Part shown: piece after piece, positions 16,817 through 25,736 of the stretch | Layout of the letters: each line of letters opens with the position of its first letter | Position numbering within the stretch: position 1 is the first letter of the stretch | DNA from: Corynebacterium tuberculostearicum | GTDB taxonomy: Bacteria; Actinomycetota; Actinomycetes; Mycobacteriales; Mycobacteriaceae | Direction: 5' to 3' | Assembly (NCBI RefSeq): GCF_016127015.1 | Contig: NZ_CP065972.1 | Coordinates: 868,001-932,000 of the forward strand | Length of the DNA: 64,000 bases | The notes under the pieces: model-generated | Seen by the model: the letters and a program-made list of their open reading frames with translations, nothing else | Told to the model about the DNA's origin: nothing | Database searches by the model: none | Made by a program: the position numbers and the translations under genes

Positions 16817-17626
16817 ATGTCGGAGCGCAATCACAATGGGCGAGGCGGACGTGACCGCAAGCCACGCAATAAAAAAGGCCGTGATTTTAAGGGCGATTCC
16901 CGGAAGAAGAAGTCTTTTTCGCCGCAGCGCTCCGGTTACCGTGAGGAACGCATTAACCGTCGCATGAGTGACCCAGACATCCCGGCAGAGGTAGATGTCA
17001 ACGACCTAGACCCGATGGTGCTGCAGGACCTGAAGTCGCTATCGAAGGAGAACTCCGAGGCCGTCGCTAAGCATATGATCATGGCTGCGACCTGGATGGA
17101 GGATGATCCTAAACTCGCATTGCGGCATGCGCGTGCCGCTAAAGACCGCGCTGGCCGCGTCGCAATTGCCCGTGAAGTCAACGGAATCGCTGCGTATCGC
17201 GCCGGCGAGTGGAAAGAAGCTTTGGCTGAGCTGCGTGCCGCGCGCCGCATTTCCGGTGGCCCCGGAATGCTCGCAGTAATGGCTGATTGCGAGCGCGGCT
17301 TGGGCCGCCCGGAAAAGGCGCTCGAACTAGGCCGTTCGGAGGAAGCATCGGAACTTGATGAAGAGTCCAAGATTGAGCTGGCCATTGTTTTGGCCGGCGC
17401 CCGCCTAGACATGGGTCAAGCTGAGTCCGCGGTTGTCACCATTCAGCGCGCACATCCTGACCGCGATGCCCGCGGGGTAAGCGCGTGCCGTCTCGCTTAT
17501 GCCTACGGTAATGCTCTGCTAGAAGCGGACCGGAAGGAAGAGGCTCGGGATTGGTTTGAGCACGCAGTTTCTATTGATGAAGGCGACTGGACCGATGCTG
17601 CCGAGCGCCTTGAGGAGTGCAAGTAG
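16817..17626 (+). CDS. TPR-like protein with a basic N-terminal tail
   Basis: 269 residues. Residues 1-50 are low-complexity and very basic (many RK, RGG, KKK runs), as in nucleic-acid- or ribosome-binding tails. Residues about 75-265 are helical repeats of the tetratricopeptide kind (for example AAYRAGEWKEALAELRAA and YGNALLEADRKEEARDWFEHA). Such proteins sit next to the HAD phosphatase and tlyA in related actinobacteria. Its function is unknown; a role near RNA is a guess from the tail and neighbours. The stop overlaps the next gene by one base. Confidence 0.8.
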   Translation: MSERNHNGRGGRDRKPRNKKGRDFKGDSRKKKSFSPQRSGYREERINRRMSDPDIPAEVDVNDLDPMVLQDLKSLSKENSEAVAKHMIMAATWMEDDPKLALRHARAAKDRAGRVAIAREVNGIAAYRAGEWKEALAELRAARRISGGPGMLAVMADCERGLGRPEKALELGRSEEASELDEESKIELAIVLAGARLDMGQAESAVVTIQRAHPDRDARGVSACRLAYAYGNALLEADRKEEARDWFEHAVSIDEGDWTDAAERLEECK

Positions 17627-18609
17627 TGACGGTCCTAAGCAAGCACGATGCTCTTCTTCTCGATCTCGATGGCACCGTGTGGGAAGGCGGTCGCCCGCTT
17701 TCTAACGTGGTGGACGTCATCAACACCTGCGGAGTGCCGGCAGTGTATGTGACCAACAATGCTTCGCGCAGTCCACAGGCAGTGACGAAGATGCTGGCGG
17801 ACATCGGTCTCACTGCGGGTACGGAACAGATCGTTACCTCTGCGCAAGCGGTTCTTCAATTAGCGGCGGAAGAGGTCCCAGCTGGGGCGAAGCTGCTTGT
17901 CATCGGTGCCGATTCCCTCCGTGACTTGGCCCGCGACATGGGCTTTAAGGTAGTCTCCAGCGCCGATGACAAGCCTGCTGCCGTAGTGCAAGGCTTTGAC
18001 CGCTCGGTTGGCTGGGAGCACTTGACTGAAGGTGCCTTGGCCATCCGCCAGGGAGCCAAGTTCTTTGCTTCGAATCTCGATACCTCTCTGCCAATTGAGA
18101 GAGGTCTTGCTGTGGGAAATGGTTCTCTGGTTGCCGCCATCCAGTCAGCCACCGGGGTAGAGCCGGTATCTGCTGGCAAGCCCGAGCCGGCCATGTTTAC
18201 TTTTGCGGCAAAGCAAATCGGTGCGAAGAAGCCACTTGCTGTGGGCGACCGTCTAGATACTGATATTGCAGGTGGTAACTCTGCTGCAATGGATACCTTC
18301 CATGTGCTCACCGGCGTTTCTGGTGAGCTGGAGCTGATTGAGGCACCTGTGGAGGCACGCCCCAACTTCATTGGCGCAGGAATGCACGAGCTGGCCCTTC
18401 CTGTCTCCGTTGCTCGTCCCGGAGCACAGGGTGGATTTACGGCGCGGTGCGATGGCCATGACCTTCTGCTTGAGGGCGGCGACGAAAAGTCTACCTCCGT
18501 TCAGGCATTGCGCACCGTGTTGGAAGTTGCATGGGCCATGCCGTCGCCGCCGCGCTATATTCAGCCGCGTAGCGAGCGTGCGGAAAAGGTTGTTGCGCAA
18601 TGGCGGTAA
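17626..18609 (+). CDS. HAD-superfamily (class IIA) phosphatase
   Basis: 327 residues from the GTG at 17626, chosen because GAGGAG at 17612-17617 is spaced correctly; a GTG at 17617 in the same frame is the alternative. The nucleophile motif is D13-L-D15-G-T, motif II is in YVTNNASRS, and the last motif is AVGDRLDTDIAGG. Members of this NagD-like class hydrolyse small phosphates such as 2-phosphoglycolate, p-nitrophenyl phosphate or nucleotides; the substrate cannot be told from sequence. About 70 C-terminal residues beyond the HAD core are of unknown role. Confidence 0.85.
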   Translation: MTVLSKHDALLLDLDGTVWEGGRPLSNVVDVINTCGVPAVYVTNNASRSPQAVTKMLADIGLTAGTEQIVTSAQAVLQLAAEEVPAGAKLLVIGADSLRDLARDMGFKVVSSADDKPAAVVQGFDRSVGWEHLTEGALAIRQGAKFFASNLDTSLPIERGLAVGNGSLVAAIQSATGVEPVSAGKPEPAMFTFAAKQIGAKKPLAVGDRLDTDIAGGNSAAMDTFHVLTGVSGELELIEAPVEARPNFIGAGMHELALPVSVARPGAQGGFTARCDGHDLLLEGGDEKSTSVQALRTVLEVAWAMPSPPRYIQPRSERAEKVVAQWR

Positions 18610-18761
18610 AGCCGCACGACTTTCGAGCCGTTAAGGAGCCGGCAGAGATCGATGCGGAAGTAGCAGAGATCCTTGGAGAAGACGCAGCGGATTTGGCCGC
18701 TGAAGTAGATCAGCTTGATCGCGCTCACAATGTGTTGCGCGATGCATTGCAGGAGAATTAA
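18600..18761 (+). CDS. 53-residue acidic microprotein between the HAD gene and tlyA
   Basis: The ATG lies inside the end of the HAD gene (10-bp overlap) and the TAA overlaps the tlyA ATG by one base, so it exactly bridges the two genes. The protein is acidic and probably almost all helix (EIDAEVAEILGEDAADLAAE, then DQLDRAHNVLRDALQEN). No signal or membrane segment. The coupling and coding-like composition make it a convincing gene. Its function is unknown; a helper or antitoxin-like binding role is only a possibility. Confidence 0.75.
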   Translation: MAVKPHDFRAVKEPAEIDAEVAEILGEDAADLAAEVDQLDRAHNVLRDALQEN

Positions 18762-19567
18762 TGCCCCCACAACGTCGTAGGTTAGATGCGGAGCTGGTGC
18801 GCCGAAAGATTGCGCGGTCACGTGAGCAGGCACGGGAGATGATTAAGTCCGGCCGTGTCACGGTTGGTGGCTTCAAGGCGCACAAGCCGGCGTCGATAGT
18901 AGAGCCCGAGGTTTCCATCAAGGTAGAGGAAGCCGAAGAAGACAAGTGGGCTTCACGTGGCGCTCACAAGCTTTTGGGCGCCTTGGCGGCGTTCGACGTC
19001 GACATGAACGGCCGCATCCTCGATGCCGGCGCTTCTACCGGTGGCTTTACGGACGTGTGCCTTGAACACGGTGCGCAGGAAGTGCTGTCTGTCGACGTAG
19101 GCTATGGGCAGCTGCTATGGCGCCTGCAAAACGATGATCGCGTAACCGTTTTAGACCGTACGAATATCCGGAATGTAACGCTGGAGCTTACCGACGGCCC
19201 CTGCGATGGCATGGTAGGCGACTTGTCCTTCATTTCCCTCCGCTTGGTTTTGCCGGCCATTGTGGATTGTCTGAAGGACGGCGCTTGGTTGTTGCCTATG
19301 GTGAAGCCGCAATTTGAAGTGGGCAAAGAGCGCCTCGGAAGCGGTGGAGTGGTTCGTTCGCCGGAGTTGCGTAAAGAAGTTACTAGGGAAGTCGCTGAAT
19401 TTGCGTTGTCCCTGGGGCTTAGCATGCATGGGGCTGTTGCATCCCCTCTGCCTGGGCCAAGCGGCAATGTGGAGTACTTCCTGTGGTTGAAAAAGGACGG
19501 TCAGCCAACAGATCTGGCTAGAGTGGAAGAAATGATTGACCGCGCAGTCGAGGAAGGCCCACAATGA
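18761..19567 (+). CDS. tlyA: TlyA-family rRNA 2'-O-methyltransferase
   Basis: 268 residues. An N-terminal S4 RNA-binding domain (about 1-62, RRLDAELVRRKIARSREQA) is followed by a FtsJ-like methyltransferase fold: the SAM loop DAGASTGGFTDVCLEHGA at about 84-101 and GDLSFISLR. In mycobacteria TlyA methylates 16S and 23S rRNA and sets capreomycin sensitivity; the family was first named for haemolysis. It overlaps nadK by four bases. Confidence 0.92.
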   Translation: MPPQRRRLDAELVRRKIARSREQAREMIKSGRVTVGGFKAHKPASIVEPEVSIKVEEAEEDKWASRGAHKLLGALAAFDVDMNGRILDAGASTGGFTDVCLEHGAQEVLSVDVGYGQLLWRLQNDDRVTVLDRTNIRNVTLELTDGPCDGMVGDLSFISLRLVLPAIVDCLKDGAWLLPMVKPQFEVGKERLGSGGVVRSPELRKEVTREVAEFALSLGLSMHGAVASPLPGPSGNVEYFLWLKKDGQPTDLARVEEMIDRAVEEGPQ

Positions 19568-20448
19568 CACGTGAGATCCTGTTGGTGCCTCATGCCAACC
19601 GTCAGCAGAACCTGGAGGCTACGTCGCGTGCGGCAGAACTCCTACAAAGTGCGGGAATTACTGTTCGAGTGTGCGCGGACGAGAAGGTACTGCCAGGATT
19701 AAAGCATGTGCCTCACACTGAAGATGCGGCCGCAGGGTGCGAATTAGTGTTGGTTTTAGGCGGCGATGGAACCTTCCTCCGTGCCGCCGACATGGCGCGT
19801 GCCGTAGATATTCCGGTGCTGGGCATTAATCTAGGCCACGTGGGGTTTCTGGCCGAGTGGGAGGTCGAATCCCTAGATCAGGCCCTAGTGCGGGTCATAG
19901 ATAAGAGGTACCGCATTGAGGATCGACTCACCATCGATGTCACTATCTTTGATGAGGAAGGGACCCTTCTCAACCGCAGCTGGGCTTTGAACGAGGCTTC
20001 GGTAGAAAACCAAAACCGATCCGGCGTGCTAGATGCCATCTTGGAGGTTGACCGGCGGCCGGTGTCGTCCTTCGGCTGTGACGGGGTGCTGATCTCCACT
20101 CCCACCGGATCCACCGCCTATGCGTTTTCGGCTGGCGGCCCAGTGCTGTGGCCCTCTCTCGATGCGATTTTGGTAGTACCGAATAACGCGCATGCGCTGT
20201 TTACCAAGCCATTGGTTGTATCTCCCAATTCTTTAGTAGCCGTCGAATCAACTATGCGTACGACACCGGCGACCGTGATTTTGGACGGTTTTCGTGAGCT
20301 AGCAATGCCCCCAGGAGCTCGTGTGGAGGTCGTGCGAGGCGCGCGTCCGGTGCGGTGGGTACGCTTGGATGACCAACCTTTTACTGACCGTCTAGTCTCG
20401 AAGCTGCGCCTGCCCGTAGAAGGGTGGCGCGGGCCGAAGGAGAAGTAG
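19564..20448 (+). CDS. nadK: NAD kinase
   Basis: 294 residues. It phosphorylates NAD to NADP using ATP or polyphosphate. The GGDGT motif is at 66-70, followed by NLGHVGFLAE, and the nucleotide loop STPTGSTAYAFSAGGP is present. It overlaps tlyA by four bases and its stop touches the recN start, giving the usual actinobacterial tlyA-nadK-recN run. Confidence 0.95.
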   Translation: MTREILLVPHANRQQNLEATSRAAELLQSAGITVRVCADEKVLPGLKHVPHTEDAAAGCELVLVLGGDGTFLRAADMARAVDIPVLGINLGHVGFLAEWEVESLDQALVRVIDKRYRIEDRLTIDVTIFDEEGTLLNRSWALNEASVENQNRSGVLDAILEVDRRPVSSFGCDGVLISTPTGSTAYAFSAGGPVLWPSLDAILVVPNNAHALFTKPLVVSPNSLVAVESTMRTTPATVILDGFRELAMPPGARVEVVRGARPVRWVRLDDQPFTDRLVSKLRLPVEGWRGPKEK

Positions 20449-22118
20449 TGCTCGTCGATATTTCCATCAATGATCTGGGCGTCATTAGCCAGAGCTCTGC
20501 GGAACTATCCGCGGGCCTTACCGTGCTTACCGGTGAAACCGGTGCGGGTAAGACCATGGTGGTTACTGGTTTGAGGCTCTTAGCCGGTGGTCGCGCGGAT
20601 GCCTCCCGGGTGCGCGATGGCGCGAAAAAGGCCGCCGTGGAAGGGCATTTTTCCTCGGCAAAGGATTCTATCCGCGAATTGGTGGAGTCGGTTGGCGGTG
20701 AGCCCGACGAAAATGGCGAGTATATCGTTTCACGCACGGTTTCCGCCGCCGGAAGATCGCGGGCCTATTTAGGCGGCCGTGCGGTGCCGGCTGCAACCCT
20801 GGGCGAGTTCGCGCGCGAGCTTATTACGGTCCACGGGCAAAATGATCAGCTGCGTTTGCTCGCGCCCGAGGAACAACTGGGTGCGGTTGATCGTGCGGAT
20901 CCGAAATTGGCGCGTGTGCGGGAGCGCTATACCGAGGCCTTCAAACAGTGGCGCAGTCTCGCCAAGGACTATAAGCGGCGTACGGAGCAGCGCCGCGAGT
21001 TGGCGCAGGAGGTTGACCGCCTGCAATTCGCCGTCGATGAGATCGATGGCATCGCCCCAGAACCCGGCGAGGACGAGGAACTGGTGCAGCTGGTTCGCAA
21101 GCTGCAAGACGTCGATGGGCTGCGCGAGTCCGCGGAAATCGCGTTGGCTTCCATCGACGGTACCGAGGAACTGGAAGAGGCCGCCTCGGCACTGCTAGGC
21201 CGGGCGGTTTCTGCCTTGGCGGGGTCCACCGATAAGGAACTGGCGGCCTTGGGCGAACGGCTCAGCGAGATCTCGACGCAGTTGGGCGATATCTCCGGCG
21301 AGCTCGGTGGGTATCTAGCCGGACTTCCGGCGGACCCACACCTGTTGGAAAAGTCCCTCCAGCGGCAGCAGGAATTGCGCACGTTGACTAGGAAGTACGC
21401 GGGGGATATTGATGGCGTCGTAGCCTGGCGCAATGAGGCAGCGGCAAAACTCGAGTCCATGGATACCTCCACAGAAGCCCTGGAGGAGCTAAAAAAGCAG
21501 GTCAAAGACGCTGAAGCGGTGATGATTGAGCGGGCAGGGGAACTGACAAAGGGGCGTCGGAAAGCGGCGAAGGCTCTGGGTGAGCAGGTAACGCAGGAGC
21601 TCCACGGCTTGGCCATGCCGAATTCGACGCTGACGGTCGAGCTTACGCAGGCGAAATATTCTAAGTCCGGCGCAGACGCGGCCGAGCTGCAGTTGAATGG
21701 TAAGCCGATTGCCTCTGCTGCCTCGGGCGGCGAACTCTCCCGTGTCATGCTGGCCTTGGAGGTCGTGCTGGCAGACGAGGACGGCGCCACCTTAGTCTTC
21801 GATGAGGTCGATGCCGGCGTGGGCGGGCGCGCAGCGGTAGAGATTGGCCGCCGCCTGGCGCGCTTGGCGGTGCATAATCAAGTGATTGTGGTGACCCACT
21901 TGCCGCAGGTGGCCGCGTATGCTGATGCTCACCTGCATGTATCGAAGGAGAAATTTACCTCTGGCGTGGCCGAGCTGTCACAGGAGGAGCGCGTGGAGGA
22001 ACTGGCTCGCATGCTGGCGGGGTTGGACGATACCGAGACCGGCCGCGCGCACGCGCAGGAGCTTTTTGACCGCGCGCAGGAAGAAGCTTCCGCGCGCCTC
22101 GCCCACTCGAAACCATAA
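20448..22118 (+). CDS. recN: DNA repair protein RecN (SMC-like ATPase)
   Basis: 556 residues from the GTG at 20448, preceded by AAGGAGA (20437-20443); a GTG at 20424 in frame is less likely because family proteins begin near LVDISINDLG. Walker A GETGAGKT is at 29-36, followed by a long coiled coil. The C-terminal ABC signature SGGELSRVMLALE and Walker B LVFDEVDAGVGG follow. RecN acts early at double-strand breaks, bridging DNA ends. Normal length. Confidence 0.94.
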   Translation: MLVDISINDLGVISQSSAELSAGLTVLTGETGAGKTMVVTGLRLLAGGRADASRVRDGAKKAAVEGHFSSAKDSIRELVESVGGEPDENGEYIVSRTVSAAGRSRAYLGGRAVPAATLGEFARELITVHGQNDQLRLLAPEEQLGAVDRADPKLARVRERYTEAFKQWRSLAKDYKRRTEQRRELAQEVDRLQFAVDEIDGIAPEPGEDEELVQLVRKLQDVDGLRESAEIALASIDGTEELEEAASALLGRAVSALAGSTDKELAALGERLSEISTQLGDISGELGGYLAGLPADPHLLEKSLQRQQELRTLTRKYAGDIDGVVAWRNEAAAKLESMDTSTEALEELKKQVKDAEAVMIERAGELTKGRRKAAKALGEQVTQELHGLAMPNSTLTVELTQAKYSKSGADAAELQLNGKPIASAASGGELSRVMLALEVVLADEDGATLVFDEVDAGVGGRAAVEIGRRLARLAVHNQVIVVTHLPQVAAYADAHLHVSKEKFTSGVAELSQEERVEELARMLAGLDDTETGRAHAQELFDRAQEEASARLAHSKP

Positions 22119-22137
22119 TCACGCCACAATAGGGCTC

Positions 22138-23289
22138 ATGGCTCTGTTTTCCCGTAACCCCGAGCAGCCTGGTGCACTGCGCGATTGCACTCCAGGCGCT
22201 AAGGGGATGAAAAAGTTTAGTGAAGGCGATGTCGCCGTAATTGATGTGGCCAATATCTCTCGCCACGAGGCTCAAATTCTCGTAGACCTTAAGCCCTCCG
22301 CCGTCATTAACGTGGCGGAATTTTCTACCGGCACGGTCCCTAATTATGGCCCGCACATGTTGCTTGACGCTGACATTACCCTCCTTGAAGGCGTGGGACA
22401 GTCCTTTGTTTCCGAGTTCAAAGAGGGTAAAAAGGCGCGCATCGGGGAAGACGGCACCGTCTTTAGCGGCGATAAAGCACTCGGCACCGGCCGCGTGGTA
22501 ACCCGCGAGCGAGCAGAAAAGAACTTCACCGCGGCGCAGGGCGCGCTGATTGACCATATGGAATCCTTCTTTGGCAATTCCATTGATTTCATTAACTCGG
22601 AAGGCCCGCTGCTTATCGACGGTCTCGGCGTCCCTGCTTCCGGTTCCGAAATCGCCGACCGGAAGGTTGTCCTCTTTTCGCCTACCGATAGGCACCGCGA
22701 ACAGCTCAAGCAGCTGCGCAACTTTATTCGCGAGTATGAGCCGCTGCTGGTCGCAGTGGGAACGGCGGCAGATTCCTTGCTGGCCCAAGGGTATAAGCCA
22801 GATTTCATTATCGGGGATCCCAATGGCGTGAGCGATGAAGCTTTGCGTTGCGGCGCCCGCGTAATCGTTCCTGCGAACCCGGAAGGGGAGGTAGAAGGCC
22901 TCGACCGCATCCAGGACCTCGGCATCGGCGCGATGACTTTCCCCGCAGCAACACACTCAGGTACCGACCTAGGCCTGCTCTTTGCTGATTACCACGGCGC
23001 GGATCTCATCGTGCAGGCCGGCGGTGGGGTAGACCTCGATGATATCTTTGCTGACCGCACCAACCCCTCGGCCGTGCTGTCTCGCCTCAAGGCCGGTACG
23101 AAGGTGGTAGACGCCGATGCAGTGATCAATCTCTACAGTGCGCCGTCCTCCAACCTCGGCTGGTTGTGGGCAGTACTGGGAATCCTGGTTGCCATTGCGG
23201 CAGTCATCCTCATCGTCGGTTTCGGCGGCAGCCAGGACTTTGCCAGCAACCTTAGCGAAACCTGGTCTAGCCTCTTCGGAGGCGCATAA
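22138..23289 (+). CDS. steA: Septation protein SteA
   Basis: 383 residues from the ATG at 22138; the longer frame upstream only reads antisense to sense within recN. It has a large cytosolic domain with GDPNGVSDEALR-type motifs resembling thiamine-pyrophosphokinase-like folds, and one C-terminal membrane segment (about 343-365, LWAVLGILVAIAAVILIVGF) followed by a short tail. In C. glutamicum SteA works with SteB in the late divisome and affects activation of the RipA peptidoglycan hydrolase. steB follows after three bases. Confidence 0.88.
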   Translation: MALFSRNPEQPGALRDCTPGAKGMKKFSEGDVAVIDVANISRHEAQILVDLKPSAVINVAEFSTGTVPNYGPHMLLDADITLLEGVGQSFVSEFKEGKKARIGEDGTVFSGDKALGTGRVVTRERAEKNFTAAQGALIDHMESFFGNSIDFINSEGPLLIDGLGVPASGSEIADRKVVLFSPTDRHREQLKQLRNFIREYEPLLVAVGTAADSLLAQGYKPDFIIGDPNGVSDEALRCGARVIVPANPEGEVEGLDRIQDLGIGAMTFPAATHSGTDLGLLFADYHGADLIVQAGGGVDLDDIFADRTNPSAVLSRLKAGTKVVDADAVINLYSAPSSNLGWLWAVLGILVAIAAVILIVGFGGSQDFASNLSETWSSLFGGA

Positions 23290-23292
23290 GGC

Positions 23293-24195
23293 ATGGCAAA
23301 GACTGAGCTCGTAGCAGGCTTGGGCTTCGGCGCCGCGGTAGGCGTAGCCTTAGGCGCTCTAGTGATTGCGCCGAACTTGACCACCAGCATGGCGGACGAC
23401 GATCCGATACGCGAGGAGCACCGCAAGGTGGTCCAAGACAATAAGATTCTGCAGACCCAGAATGAGGCCAGCGACAAAATCGTGGCCGATTCTGGCGCGG
23501 AACTGGTTGACGGGACATTGTCGCAGCGCCCAGTGCTCATCGTGACCACCGATGACGCCAATGGCGGAGACGTGGACGCGATTTGGAAGCTCTTGGAGTC
23601 TTCCGATGCCACGGAGGCCGGCGAGATTAAGCTGAGCAAGGACTTCCTGCGCCCCGAAACTAAGGACAAGCTGCTTCCCATCTTGAAAGATATTGCGCCC
23701 AAGAAGGCAGATATCAAGGACTTGGATTCTGCAGGAGCCCTCAGTGGTGAGGTCCTGGGTACTGCGCTGTCTATGGATCCTGAGAGCACGAAGCCTTTGG
23801 CATCGGTAGACGAGCGTGCAGACGTGCTCCATAAGCTGCGCGACGAAGGCTTTATTGATTACGAGGACGGCACCATCGTGCCTGCGCAGGCCATCGTCGT
23901 GGTCTCCGGCAGTGGCCTGCGAGGCTATCCGTCTACCGCGCTGGCAGAATTTGCCACCGGTTTGGATGATGTCAATGGGTCCGTGGTGTTGAGCGGGCGC
24001 ACCAAGCAGACTCAGGATGATAAGGCGCTAGCCCAGGTGCGTGATCAGGACGCGGAGCTGTCCACGGTCGATGGCACCGAACGGGCAGTGGAGCGCATTG
24101 CGGTCATTCTGGCCACCCAAGAACAACTTGATGGTGGCCAGGGTCACTATGGCGCCACCGAAACTGCTGACTCCGCCTTGCCGGGAAAGGAATAG
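23293..24195 (+). CDS. steB: SteB (MctB/Rv1698-like) envelope protein
   Basis: 300 residues. One N-terminal membrane segment (about 8-28, GLGFGAAVGVALGALVIAP) anchors an extracytoplasmic domain with a coiled stretch (about 36-70). It is the partner of SteA in corynebacterial cell separation; the mycobacterial orthologue was also described as a copper-transport channel (MctB). Coupled to steA (3-bp gap) and followed 3 bp later by the NUDIX gene. In C. glutamicum and M. tuberculosis pyrG lies between these last two. Confidence 0.86.
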   Translation: MAKTELVAGLGFGAAVGVALGALVIAPNLTTSMADDDPIREEHRKVVQDNKILQTQNEASDKIVADSGAELVDGTLSQRPVLIVTTDDANGGDVDAIWKLLESSDATEAGEIKLSKDFLRPETKDKLLPILKDIAPKKADIKDLDSAGALSGEVLGTALSMDPESTKPLASVDERADVLHKLRDEGFIDYEDGTIVPAQAIVVVSGSGLRGYPSTALAEFATGLDDVNGSVVLSGRTKQTQDDKALAQVRDQDAELSTVDGTERAVERIAVILATQEQLDGGQGHYGATETADSALPGKE

Positions 24196-24198
24196 GCC

Positions 24199-24837
24199 AT
24201 GGCGCATGATTTCAAGGTGCTTGATTCGCAGCTGCTTGTTGAAGCCCCGATTATTGCCCTGCGCCGCGACGAGGTAGTCATGCCCGGTGGCGTTTCTGCC
24301 TCCCGTGAAGTAATCGAGCACCTCGGTGCTGTGGCCGTTGTGGCAGTGGATTCAGACGAGCGTATTGCGATGGTGTATCAGTACCGCCACAGCGTGGGAA
24401 ATCGTCTGTGGGAACTTCCGGCGGGATTGCTCGACGTTCGCGGTGAGGATGAGCTGACCGGCGCCCAGCGTGAATTGCAGGAGGAGGCCGGCCTAAGCGC
24501 GCAGACATGGTCCGTGTTGACAGACCTTGTGACTTCGCCGGGTTTCTGCGAGGAGGCGGTTCGCGTATTCCTTGCCTCGGAGCTTTCCGACGTCCCCCGG
24601 ATGGAGGCTACCGGTGACGAAGAAGCCGATATGGAAATCGCCTGGGTGGGACTCGATGAGGCCGTTGACAAGGTACTGCGCGGTGACATCGTCAATTCCA
24701 TCGCCTGTAGCGGCATCTTGGCGGCCTACGCGGTACTGCGCGGCGGCAAGGGAACCCGCAGTGTGGAGGAGCCGTTCGACCTTCGACCGACCTCAATGAG
24801 CTCCCGCCGCACGGGCGCGGACCTAAAGCAGCTGTGA
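24199..24837 (+). CDS. NUDIX hydrolase, ADP-ribose pyrophosphatase-like
   Basis: 212 residues. The Nudix box is at about 76-99, with the key RELQEEAGL. The preceding [19 protein letters not shown] is typical of ADP-sugar pyrophosphatases, which release ribose-5-phosphate and AMP. The stop overlaps the xerD GTG by four bases. Confidence 0.87.
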   Translation: MAHDFKVLDSQLLVEAPIIALRRDEVVMPGGVSASREVIEHLGAVAVVAVDSDERIAMVYQYRHSVGNRLWELPAGLLDVRGEDELTGAQRELQEEAGLSAQTWSVLTDLVTSPGFCEEAVRVFLASELSDVPRMEATGDEEADMEIAWVGLDEAVDKVLRGDIVNSIACSGILAAYAVLRGGKGTRSVEEPFDLRPTSMSSRRTGADLKQL

Positions 24838-25724
24838 GTGCGCTCGAAGGCATAGCGCAGACGTGGCTTAATCATCTAGCAGTCGAGCGCGGCGTTTCCG
24901 CCAATACCTTGAGCAACTATCGCCGCGATGTCCACCGCTACCTTGCCTGGCTGGGGGAGAACGGGGTAGAGGATTTGCGGTCGGTGACGCGACCGATGGT
25001 GGAGGCTTATCTTAAAGACCTGCGCTCACACATGGCTGTATCCTCAGCCAACCGAGCGCTCATCGTTGCTCGCGGACTGCATAAATTTGCCGTGTCAGAG
25101 GGCGTAGTGGACGTCGATGTCGCGGTTGAGGTAACTCCTCCGTCAACCGGGCAGCATTTGCCTGAGACATTATCGGTAGGCGAGGTCACCGCCCTCATTG
25201 AAGCGACTACTACTGAGACCCCAGTAGATGTGCGCGACCGTGCCCTGCTGGAGATGCTCTATGGCACCGGCGCGCGAATCTCGGAAATTATTTCCCTGAA
25301 CGTTGATGACGTGTCCGCCGCGCAAGAGGTAATACGCCTGCGGGGCAAGGGAGACAAAGAGCGGATTGTGCCAGTGGGCTCGCATGCCCGCCAGGCTCTC
25401 GATGCCTACTTGGTGCGGGCTCGTCCAGCGCTGAGCAAAGGGAAGACGCCGGCGCTGTTTCTCAATACCCGCGGTGGGGCTCTATCGCGTCAAAGTGCAT
25501 GGACTGTGTTGAAGACGGCAGCGCAGCGGGCGCAATTGGGAAAGTCCATTTCTCCGCACACGTTGCGGCATTCTTTTGCGACGCACCTGCTTGAAGGCGG
25601 CGCAGATGTGCGCACCGTGCAAGAATTGCTGGGACATTCCTCGGTGACAACAACGCAAATATATACTCACGTCACTGCCGATTCCTTGCGCGAGGTGTGG
25701 CGCACTGCGCATCCCCGTGCCTAA
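24834..25724 (+). CDS. xerD: Site-specific tyrosine recombinase XerD
   Basis: 296 residues, GTG start. N-terminal SAM-like DNA-binding core domain (about 5-95). The catalytic domain shows YGTGARISE (first Arg), the [10 protein letters not shown] box, the LLGHSS histidine and the tyrosine nucleophile in TTTQIYTHV. Length and position after NUDIX fit chromosomal XerD, which with XerC resolves chromosome dimers at dif. It is not an integrase of a mobile element. Confidence 0.93.
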   Translation: MSALEGIAQTWLNHLAVERGVSANTLSNYRRDVHRYLAWLGENGVEDLRSVTRPMVEAYLKDLRSHMAVSSANRALIVARGLHKFAVSEGVVDVDVAVEVTPPSTGQHLPETLSVGEVTALIEATTTETPVDVRDRALLEMLYGTGARISEIISLNVDDVSAAQEVIRLRGKGDKERIVPVGSHARQALDAYLVRARPALSKGKTPALFLNTRGGALSRQSAWTVLKTAAQRAQLGKSISPHTLRHSFATHLLEGGADVRTVQELLGHSSVTTTQIYTHVTADSLREVWRTAHPRA

Positions 25725-25736
25725 GAAAGGACCTAT

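Noticed and set aside
24834..25724. Possibility that the tyrosine recombinase marks an integrated element
   Set aside because: It is xerD by length, motifs and neighbourhood; no att repeats or phage genes around it.
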